NCBI GenBank assembly: GCA_003518745.1
Contig: DOYB01000217.1
Location: 1-6,070 of the forward strand
DNA from: Selenomonas sp.
GTDB lineage: Bacteria > Bacillota > Negativicutes > Selenomonadales > Selenomonadaceae
Length of the DNA: 6,070 bases
Reading direction: 5' to 3'
The position numbers and the translations under genes are program-made. Under the pieces are notes generated by a model. The model had not been told where the DNA came from. It saw only the letters and a program-made list of their open reading frames with translations, and ran no database searches. This document shows, in pieces, positions 1-5,460 of the stretch (positions are counted from its first letter, which is position 1; every line of letters begins with the position of its first letter).

Positions 1-368
1 ACAACAGCGTCATCGTAAAGGTCAAGAATGTGGACCTTGTCGGCAGGGTTATCGATACTGCTCTCCAAAGAGGCGCAAATCAAATCAATTCCCTGGAGTT
101 CGGCATCTCAGACACCAAGTCCCTTCGCAAACAAGCACTCAACGCGGCCATACAGGATGCCCGTGAAAAGGCGGATATTCTTGCCTCCGGTCTTGGGCAC
201 CGTATCATTGGAATCCATCATGTGACAGAAAACACAGGCTCCTTCACAAGCAGACAGTTCGATTCTATGATGCTGGCCGCGGCCTCCAAGAACGCTGCCG
301 TTCCAATCGAATCCGGTACCGTATCACTTGACGCAAATGTCCATATCGACTTCATATTAGACAAATAA
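1..368 (+). CDS. SIMPL-domain (DUF541) protein, 3' part only
   Basis: The open frame enters from the left edge (first full codon at position 3) and ends at TAA 366-368, giving the last 121 residues; the start lies outside the window. The pattern is that of the SIMPL/DUF541 family (YggE, BP26/OMP28): a beta strand (NSVIVKVKN), then VGRVIDTALQRGANQINSL, a GISDTKSLRKQAL segment, and the helix AIQDAREKADILASGLG. The C-terminal part (VPIESGTVSLDANVHIDFIL) matches the closing strand of the domain. Members are usually exported periplasmic or envelope proteins, some linked to oxidative stress, but no precise biochemical role is established. Any signal peptide would be outside the window. The acyltransferase gene follows after 18 bp on the same strand, so the two are probably co-transcribed. 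Family assignment is fairly secure; function is unknown. Confidence 0.82.
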   Translation, partial: NSVIVKVKNVDLVGRVIDTALQRGANQINSLEFGISDTKSLRKQALNAAIQDAREKADILASGLGHRIIGIHHVTENTGSFTSRQFDSMMLAAASKNAAVPIESGTVSLDANVHIDFILDK

Positions 369-372
369 TGAT

Positions 373-380
373 GAGGAAAG
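373..380 (+). promoter_or_regulatory. Ribosome binding site of the acyltransferase gene
   Basis: GAGGAAAG lies 6 bp before ATG 387 and fits a Shine-Dalgarno sequence. It sits in the 18-bp gap after the SIMPL stop codon, which leaves no room for a separate promoter there and supports co-transcription. Confidence 0.65.
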
Positions 381-386
381 AGTTAC

Positions 387-1529
387 ATGCAAAAGCCAAG
401 ATTACCTGCTATTGAATACATCCGGGGCATCTCCATGATGGGTGTCATAGGCATCCACGTGGGAGCCCAGTATCTGGAAAATCCTTCAGCAAATATACAT
501 TTAACTGCCCTTTTTGAGGTGGTCTCCCGTTTCAGCGTCCCAATTTTCTTCTTCATCTCCGCTTTCGGGCTTTTCTATCACTTGGATATGGAAAAGCCCT
601 TTTCCTATGTGGAATTCATGAAGCGGAGGTTCCGCACCGTGCTGATTCCATATATCGTTTGGTCACTGTTCTACCTTATCCACGACGGCTGGTTCTATCA
701 GGTGGGCTATCCCGCTCTCAGCTCCCTGCCGTGGATATTATTCTTCGGCAATGCCAAATATCAGCTTTATTTCCTGGTGATACTCCTCTGGTTCTACCTG
801 CTGATGCCCCTTTGGATCGCCATTGTCAGGCGCATTGCATGGAAAGGCCTCGCCATGCTGCTGATACTTCAGATTGCCTTCAACTATTTTTCCAGCTACA
901 ATACAGACTTTCATCAATACATCTACAGCCTCCCCCAAGGAAGCTTCTTCCGGGATCTTCTTGAGTACAGGCTGAATTTCTGGGTATTCCACTATGTATT
1001 CATCTTCCTGTTGGGTGGATGGCTATCGGTACACTTCGAGCTTTTCCGCGCCATGATGAAAAAACACCGCCGTTTGATAACGGCGGGCTTCTGGATTTCA
1101 ATGTTCTCTTTGCTGGGATATTATTACAAGCTGATCTTCATTACGGGCTACAACCAAATGGAGGCCATCTTCACCGCCCACCAGCTTAGTCCCGCCGGGG
1201 TATTCTACACCATTATGGCCTCCCTTTTCTTCTTCACGATATTTACCGATGGGAACTGGCCAAAATGGGTTCATTCTCTGCTTTCTCTGCTAGGAAGGCA
1301 CTCATATTTTGCCTATCTTGCCCATCCCATAGCCATCACTTACCTAGGCACCATGCTGGCCTCCACCGGGCGTATAATGACTGCCCCCATAGCCATAGGC
1401 TTTTACTTTGCTGTGCTGATACTGGCTGTGCTCGGGGCAATAATCTGCAGGAGGATTGGGGAATACATTCCTCTCCTGAACCTGCTCACTATCGGAGTTC
1501 AGGCAAAGAAAAAAAACTCAACGAACTAA
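387..1529 (+). CDS. Acyltransferase-3 family integral membrane protein
   Basis: A 380-residue polytopic membrane protein with about ten hydrophobic segments (roughly residues 15-30, 44-64, 84-100, 126-149, 154-168, 197-216, 230-250, 270-287, 303-322 and 334-354). Family hallmarks are present: R13 and H24 form the R-X10-H pair in the first segment (IEYIRGIS...GIH), an RRFR motif at 80-83 precedes LIPYIVWSLFY, and GRHSYFAYLAHP at 303-314 matches the conserved late helix. AT3 proteins (OafA, WecH, IcaC, YrhL types) move acetyl or other acyl groups across or onto envelope polysaccharides and lipids; the acceptor here cannot be read from the sequence. There is no fused SGNH domain, so it is the short, stand-alone form. 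ATG 387 is preceded by GAGGAAAG at 373-380. The C-terminus is lysine-rich and cytosolic-looking. It converges with radA, 6 bp away. Confidence 0.88.
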   Translation: MQKPRLPAIEYIRGISMMGVIGIHVGAQYLENPSANIHLTALFEVVSRFSVPIFFFISAFGLFYHLDMEKPFSYVEFMKRRFRTVLIPYIVWSLFYLIHDGWFYQVGYPALSSLPWILFFGNAKYQLYFLVILLWFYLLMPLWIAIVRRIAWKGLAMLLILQIAFNYFSSYNTDFHQYIYSLPQGSFFRDLLEYRLNFWVFHYVFIFLLGGWLSVHFELFRAMMKKHRRLITAGFWISMFSLLGYYYKLIFITGYNQMEAIFTAHQLSPAGVFYTIMASLFFFTIFTDGNWPKWVHSLLSLLGRHSYFAYLAHPIAITYLGTMLASTGRIMTAPIAIGFYFAVLILAVLGAIICRRIGEYIPLLNLLTIGVQAKKKNSTN

Positions 1530-1530
1530 G
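1505..1530 (-). terminator. Possible weak intrinsic terminator of radA
   Basis: Reading leftwards past the radA stop codon, the - strand shows CTTAG, a TTCG loop and TTGAG (1530-1517), followed at once by eight T residues (1516-1509). The stem has five pairs, two of them G-U, so it is weak, but the uninterrupted T tract directly after it is typical of a terminator. It lies inside the 3' end of the acyltransferase gene, whose stop codon forms part of the hairpin. No stronger hairpin was seen near the radA stop. Confidence 0.35.
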
Positions 1531-1535
1531 GTATA

Positions 1536-2915
1536 TCAGACAAGATTCTTTGGCATGGCCAACTTAAGGGCGGCGCCGATGGTTTCCGCGGGATGCAGGC
1601 GGATTCCATTGACCTCGCCGGAAAGCTGGTCATAATTTTTTACGGGAAGTATTACATTCTCAAACCCCAGTCGCTTTGCCTCCTGTATCCTTATGTCAGC
1701 CTGGCTCACGGCCCTGACCTCACCGGAAAGTCCCACCTCGCCGAAGACCACGGTCTTCGGCAGCAGCTGACGATTTGCAAAGCTTGATGCCATTGCCACG
1801 CATATCCCAAGGTCTGCAGCAGGCTCATCGATACGGATTCCTCCTGCCACCTTTACATAAACATCACAGGCACCGATGGAAAGGTGCACCCTCTTTTCCA
1901 GCACCGCCAGCAAAAGCTGTATCCGCTTTATATCCACCGCGTCCGAGGTACGTCTGGGTGGGATATACGGCGTAGGAGCAACCAGCGCCTGAAGCTCCAC
2001 CAAAAGAGGCCTTGTGCCCTCCACTGTGGGAATAATTACTGTTCCTGAGTCCTGTTCACGCTCCGAAAGGAAGAGCTTCGAGGCATCAGGAACATCCACC
2101 AGACCCGCCTCACGCATCTCAAAGAGCCCTAGCTCATTGGTACTGCCGAAACGGTTCTTCACCGCCCTGAGTACCCTGTATTCAGCATTTCTCTCCCCTT
2201 CAAAATAGAGTACTGTGTCAACGATATGCTCCAGGACTCTGGGGCCTGCCAGATTCCCCTCCTTGGTCACATGACCAATCACAAAGGACGCGATTCCTTT
2301 CGATTTGGCAATCCTCAAAAGCTCCACCGCGCACTCCCTGACCTGTGAAACACTGCCCGGAGCGCTTTCTATAGCCGGCTTGAATACTGTCTGTATGGAA
2401 TCGATGACCAGAAGGGCAGGATTGGTGTTAGTAATATGATTCTCAATGGTATCCAGATTCGTCTCACTGACCACCAGAAGCTCATCTGCCAGCGCACGAA
2501 GGCGGTCGGCTCTCATGCGCACCTGCCTCATGCTTTCCTCGCCTGTCACATAGAGCACCCGTCTCCCCTGCCGTGCCACATCGGCGCATACCCTCAGTGT
2601 CAGACTGGATTTCCCCACTCCCGGATCTCCCACAATCAGCACCATTGAACCGGGAATAACGCCGCCCCCCAGAACCCGATCCAGTTCTCCCGAACCCGTC
2701 CTGAAACGCGGCATATCCTCTACCTCCACCTTACCGATGGGCTGGGGCTTTACGGACTCTGACAGGCCTAGGCTCAAGCCCTTAGCAGGTTCGGGGGCCA
2801 GGATTTCCTCCACCATAGTGTTCCATTCACCGCAGCCTGGACACTTTCCCATCCATTTGGGCGCGTCGTAGCCGCAGCTTTGGCATACATATACGGTTTT
2901 TTTCTTTTTTGGCAT
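1536..2915 (-). CDS. radA: DNA repair protein RadA (Sms)
   Basis: Full-length, 459 residues, the usual size. RadA is a hexameric, DnaB-like ATPase that drives branch migration of RecA-made recombination intermediates. Order of elements: N-terminal four-cysteine zinc finger (C11, C14, C25, C28; CQSCG...KCPGCGEW); RecA-like ATPase with Walker A GDPGVGKSS (96-104), TGEES (124-128) and Walker B LLVIDS (168-173); the RadA-specific KNRFG motif (253-257); then a Lon-like C-terminal domain from about 290, with EPAADLG (364-370) where true Lon proteases have their catalytic serine, so it is not expected to be a protease. ATG 2915 is preceded by GGAG (2929-2926) about 10 bp away. lemA lies 85 bp upstream on the same strand, so both are likely on one transcript. 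It is in most genomes a housekeeping gene; identification is very secure. Confidence 0.98.
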   Translation of the reverse strand: MPKKKKTVYVCQSCGYDAPKWMGKCPGCGEWNTMVEEILAPEPAKGLSLGLSESVKPQPIGKVEVEDMPRFRTGSGELDRVLGGGVIPGSMVLIVGDPGVGKSSLTLRVCADVARQGRRVLYVTGEESMRQVRMRADRLRALADELLVVSETNLDTIENHITNTNPALLVIDSIQTVFKPAIESAPGSVSQVRECAVELLRIAKSKGIASFVIGHVTKEGNLAGPRVLEHIVDTVLYFEGERNAEYRVLRAVKNRFGSTNELGLFEMREAGLVDVPDASKLFLSEREQDSGTVIIPTVEGTRPLLVELQALVAPTPYIPPRRTSDAVDIKRIQLLLAVLEKRVHLSIGACDVYVKVAGGIRIDEPAADLGICVAMASSFANRQLLPKTVVFGEVGLSGEVRAVSQADIRIQEAKRLGFENVILPVKNYDQLSGEVNGIRLHPAETIGAALKLAMPKNLV

Positions 2916-3000
2916 CTTAAAACATCTCCAAAGGAATGAACCTTCATCAATTTTTCATTAATTAGGACAACCGATACACAAACAACGGCCGCCCCACGGT

Positions 3001-3555
3001 TCAAAATGCCACCTGCGGTACGGCGTGGGCGCCCTCATCCGCCGCAAAGGGAGCGATTGCCGTATAACCAAGCATACCGGCAACTATATTTCCCGGGAAT
3101 GTGCCTATTGTCACATTGTAATCCCGTATAGCGTCATTGTAGTCCTTACGAGCTACGGCAATGCGGTTTTCCGAACCGGCAATCTCCCTCATCAGCTCCG
3201 TGAAATGCGCGTCGGACTTCAAAGTGGGGTAGTTCTCCGCCACGGCTATAAGGCGCCCCAAAGAACCTGTAAGCGCGGCATCTGCCGCTGCCATTTCCTC
3301 GGCAGTCTTCGCTCCCATTACGCCGGCTCTTGCCGCCGTCACTTCATTTAGAACCTTTTCCTCATACTGCATATAACCCTTGACAGTAGATACCAGATTG
3401 GGAATCAAGTCGGCCCGCCGCTGGATTTGGCTTTCAACCAGTCCATATTGAGCGTCAACCTCGATTCTCGCGCTCTTTACGCTGTTGTACAGCCCTACGC
3501 CGCCAACCAGAGAAAGGACGGCTAAAATAACGATAATTATTAATGCGTTCTTCAT
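3001..3555 (-). CDS. lemA: LemA family protein
   Basis: 184 residues from ATG 3555. An in-frame ATG at 3570 exists, but it is part of the ribosome binding site itself: ATGGAGGAAC places GGAGG (3568-3564) 8 bp before ATG 3555, so the inner ATG is chosen. The protein has an N-terminal hydrophobic anchor (residues 3-22) without an obvious cleavage site, then a helical, coiled-coil-like body. The LemA signature QRRADLIPNLVSTVKGY is at 45-61, and the C-terminal end FPGNIVAG...VPQVAF fits the family. LemA proteins are single-pass membrane proteins of uncertain function, often encoded with HtpX or a TPM-domain protein; neither is here, and radA follows instead after 85 bp. The family is clear and the role unknown. 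The typical tryptophan in the segment before the signature is not visible (ARIEVDAQYGLVES). Confidence 0.92.
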   Translation of the reverse strand: MKNALIIIVILAVLSLVGGVGLYNSVKSARIEVDAQYGLVESQIQRRADLIPNLVSTVKGYMQYEEKVLNEVTAARAGVMGAKTAEEMAAADAALTGSLGRLIAVAENYPTLKSDAHFTELMREIAGSENRIAVARKDYNDAIRDYNVTIGTFPGNIVAGMLGYTAIAPFAADEGAHAVPQVAF

Positions 3556-3563
3556 AATTAGTT

Positions 3564-3568
3564 CCTCC
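3564..3568 (-). promoter_or_regulatory. lemA ribosome binding site (decides the start)
   Basis: GGAGG on the - strand, 8 bp before ATG 3555. It overlaps the upstream in-frame ATG at 3570-3568, which has no good binding site of its own, so translation should begin at 3555 and the predicted anchor helix starts almost at the N-terminus. Confidence 0.8.
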
Positions 3569-3656
3569 ATGCTATGTACTCATTCCGTTCCTCATCACCA
3601 TTGCCAATACCTGCCTGCCCCTTAATGATTCTGCAAAACGGTTTTAACCCAAACTA

Positions 3657-3685
3657 ATTCTAACATAAGGATGAATTGTTTTCCA
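3657..3685 (-). promoter_or_regulatory. Predicted sigma-A promoter of lemA(-radA)
   Basis: Reading the - strand, TGGAAA (3685-3680, 4 of 6 matches to TTGACA) is separated by 17 bp from TAGAAT (3662-3657, 5 of 6 matches to TATAAT). The -10 is preceded by TG one base upstream (3665-3664), making an extended -10. The predicted transcript would start near 3650 and have a leader of about 95 nt before lemA. No second convincing promoter was found between lemA and radA, so this may also drive radA. Confidence 0.6.
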
Positions 3686-3696
3686 TGCTGCTGTCT

Positions 3697-3723
3697 GAAT
3701 ATTTTCCAAATCTGCAAATATTC
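3697..3723. repeat. Perfect 8-bp inverted repeat between two promoters
   Basis: GAATATTT (3697-3704) and AAATATTC (3716-3723) are exact reverse complements separated by 11 bp. The element lies 12 bp upstream of the predicted lemA -35 and 34 bp upstream of the serC -35, a position suited to a regulator acting on either gene. It is AT-rich and lacks a T tract, so it does not look like a terminator. A chance origin in AT-rich DNA cannot be excluded. Confidence 0.45.
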
Positions 3724-3756
3724 CCTGCCCCATGTCTTGAGATTTTAATTTAATCA

Positions 3757-3785
3757 TTGTCAAGCAAAATCCATAAGGTTATAAT
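3757..3785 (+). promoter_or_regulatory. Predicted sigma-A promoter of serC
   Basis: TTGTCA (3757-3762, 5 of 6 matches) and a perfect TATAAT (3780-3785) are separated by the ideal 17 bp. Transcription should begin near 3792, leaving a leader of about 39 nt before the serC GTG. That leader is too short for a T-box or other riboswitch, so control, if any, is likely at initiation. Confidence 0.8.
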
Positions 3786-3817
3786 TAATCAGTGAACCCA
3801 ATTTAGTATTCTAAAAC

Positions 3818-3824
3818 AGGAGGT
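3818..3824 (+). promoter_or_regulatory. serC ribosome binding site (supports the GTG start)
   Basis: AGGAGGT is a near-perfect Shine-Dalgarno sequence 6 bp before GTG 3831. No ATG lies at a suitable distance, so the GTG codon is the start. Confidence 0.85.
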
Positions 3825-3830
3825 CTTATT

Positions 3831-4922
3831 GTGGAAGCAAATCGCGTTTACAATTTCAACCCCGGACCGGCAACACTGCCCTTGGAAGTGCTCAAGGAAG
3901 CGCAGGCTGAATTCCTGAATTTCAATAACAGTGGAATGTCCATTCTGGAAATCAGCCACCGTGCAAAACAGTATGATGAGATACATAACAGGGCAAAAGC
4001 CGACATTAAGGAGCTCATGGGGCTCGGAGATGACTATGATGTTCTGTTCATTCAGGGAGGCGCCAGTCTCCAGTTCGATATGATTCCAATGAATTTCGCT
4101 TCAAAGGAGCATCCCGGCAACTATGTGCTTTCCGGCAGCTTCGCCTCCAAGGCATATAAGGAAGCCCAGCTCATGGGAGTAGGTGAGGTTGCCGCTTCCA
4201 GCAAGGATGTGGAATTCCGCCACATTCCCACTCAGGATGAGCTTAAAATCAACCCCGACGCCGCATATGTTCATCTTTGCTACAACAACACCATTTACGG
4301 GACCGAATTCCACTATGTACCTGACACCAAGGGCGTTCCCCTCTTCGCGGATATGTCCTCCGACATGCTGTCCCGCCCCATCGACTTCAAGAAGTTCAGC
4401 TTCATCTACGCCGGTGTTCAAAAGAACCTTGGCCCCGCGGGCGTAGTACTTGTAGTCGCGAAGAAGTCCTTTATTGAAAAGAGTCCCGAGACTCTCCCCG
4501 TCATGCTTCGCTATGACACCTTCTACAGCAAGAATTCCCTCTATAACACGCCCCCTGCCTTCTGCATCTACATGGTAGGCAAGGTTGCCGCGTGGATCAA
4601 GGCGCAGGGCGGGCTTGCCGTCATGGAGGAGCGCAACCGCAAGAAGGCCGCGCTGGTCTATGATGCCATCGACAACTCCAATGGCTTCTACCGCGGCCAC
4701 GCTGACAAAGACAGCCGTTCCCTCATGAACGTCACCTTCCGTCTTCCCTCTGAGGAGCTTGAAAAGAAATTCGCCGCGGAGGCCCTTGAGCACAAGCTCA
4801 GCGGTGTAAAGGGCCATCGCTCCGTTGGCGGAATGCGCACCTCAATCTACAACGCAATGCCCTACGAGGGCTGCCTTGCTCTTGCTGAATTCATGGAGAA
4901 ATTCCGCAAGGCAAATTCCTGA
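3831..4922 (+). CDS. serC: Phosphoserine aminotransferase
   Basis: 363 residues, full length, starting at GTG. A class-V, fold-type I PLP enzyme of the cytosol that converts 3-phosphohydroxypyruvate and glutamate to phosphoserine and 2-oxoglutarate in serine synthesis; some SerC proteins also act in PLP synthesis. Visible features: N-terminal YNFNPGPATLP (7-17), ISHR with substrate-binding R44, FIQGGASLQF (73-82), FADMSSD (172-178) with D174 for the cofactor ring nitrogen, and YAGVQKNLGPAG (193-204) with K198 as the Schiff-base lysine. KGHRSVGGMRTSIYNA (327-342) carries the conserved phosphate/carboxylate-binding region. Odd point: in SGSFASKAY (101-109), F104 replaces the tryptophan that stacks on PLP in E. 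coli SerC. No serA or serB is adjacent; with its own promoter and terminator it appears monocistronic. Confidence 0.97.
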   Translation: MEANRVYNFNPGPATLPLEVLKEAQAEFLNFNNSGMSILEISHRAKQYDEIHNRAKADIKELMGLGDDYDVLFIQGGASLQFDMIPMNFASKEHPGNYVLSGSFASKAYKEAQLMGVGEVAASSKDVEFRHIPTQDELKINPDAAYVHLCYNNTIYGTEFHYVPDTKGVPLFADMSSDMLSRPIDFKKFSFIYAGVQKNLGPAGVVLVVAKKSFIEKSPETLPVMLRYDTFYSKNSLYNTPPAFCIYMVGKVAAWIKAQGGLAVMEERNRKKAALVYDAIDNSNGFYRGHADKDSRSLMNVTFRLPSEELEKKFAAEALEHKLSGVKGHRSVGGMRTSIYNAMPYEGCLALAEFMEKFRKANS

Positions 4923-4940
4923 TAACCATAAACCATTCAC

Positions 4941-4987
4941 AAACAACAAAGCGAGACACCATCACCGGATGTCTCGCTTTGTTGTTT
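4941..4987. terminator. Strong bidirectional terminator between serC and recX
   Basis: Arms 4941-4958 and 4970-4987 are perfect 18-bp reverse complements (core GCGAGACA / TGTCTCGC flanked by AT-rich ends) with an 11-bp loop. On the + strand the stem ends in TTTGTTGTTTTATT, giving a T-rich tail for serC, whose stop is 18 bp upstream. On the - strand the end of the stem reads TTTGTTGTTTGTG, so it can also stop recA-recX transcripts. The recX stop codon (4989-4987) touches the outer edge of the stem. Confidence 0.88.
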
Positions 4988-5460
4988 TATTCAGATCGAA
5001 AGGACTCTTCAAATTCCTCCACCGCTGCGCGAAGCGCTGAACCATCAAAGCCCTTCTGATACAGGAACTGCATCATTTTCCTCGTGTCCTGTGGCTTTCG
5101 GAACTTTAGGCCAAGGCACTTCAACGCCGCGGCCTTTTCCCTTTCGAAAATATCCCGTGGCACGCATTCCTTCACAAGTGAACTATCAAACCCGCGCTGC
5201 ATGAGCTTCACGCAGATTTGCTTGACGGAGCTGCGGCTCTCCTCGTACAGGAATCGGAACTGCCGCTCACAGGCTTCCCTGTCATCCAGATAGTGACGCT
5301 CCTTCAAATAGTCCAGAGCGCTCCGGACTTCTTCCTCCTCATAACCACGCCGCTGGAGCTTTTCCCTAAGGCGCTGCTCGCTTTGCTCCTGACGGGCCAA
5401 AAGGTCGGTCGCCTGCATAAGCGCTGTTTTCTCAGGCTTCCTTTCCATCAGACTTTCCAT
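4987..5460 (-). CDS. recX: Regulatory protein RecX
   Basis: 157 residues if started at ATG 5460, close to the E. coli length. RecX binds RecA filaments and limits or disassembles them. The protein is built of three tandem three-helix repeats (about 13-54, 56-100, 107-150), with the family patterns LLARQEQSEQRLREKLQRRGY (20-40) and LKERHYLDD (52-60) followed by FRFLYEE. An ATG at 5448 (Met5) is an equally good start; an open frame extends up to 5520, but those extra 20 residues (very arginine-rich) are just the recA tail read in another frame. The start therefore overlaps the 3' end of recA by 29 or 17 bp, indicating translational coupling and one transcript. The usual glycine in the second repeat (before the 'xxI' helix) is replaced in ESRSSVKQI. 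The stop lies at the edge of the shared terminator. Confidence 0.9.
   Translation of the reverse strand: MESLMERKPEKTALMQATDLLARQEQSEQRLREKLQRRGYEEEEVRSALDYLKERHYLDDREACERQFRFLYEESRSSVKQICVKLMQRGFDSSLVKECVPRDIFEREKAAALKCLGLKFRKPQDTRKMMQFLYQKGFDGSALRAAVEEFEESFRSE

Noticed and set aside
738..992. An 84-codon - strand open frame inside the acyltransferase gene.
   Set aside because: A shadow of the + strand gene with no recognisable protein features or binding site.
1550..1562. TTGGC-ATG-GCCAA hairpin at the end of radA as a terminator.
   Set aside because: Five pairs with a 3-bp loop and no T tract on either strand, inside the radA coding sequence.
2916..3000. A separate promoter for radA in the lemA-radA gap.
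   Set aside because: The best match (TTGTTT and TAATTA) has only a 15-bp spacer; too weak to call.
2774..3004. A 76-codon - strand open frame bridging lemA and radA.
   Set aside because: It begins with TTG, has no binding site, and most of it is the radA zinc-finger region read in another frame.
3556..3570. LemA starting at ATG 3570.
   Set aside because: That ATG is embedded in the GGAGG ribosome binding site of the inner ATG at 3555.
3571..3600. A short upstream open frame (about seven codons) in the lemA leader.
   Set aside because: Too short to judge and without supporting context; likely chance.
4101..4817. A 238-codon open frame antisense to serC.
   Set aside because: It lies wholly inside a certain serC gene, resembles no family I know, and is explained by the codon bias of serC on the opposite strand.
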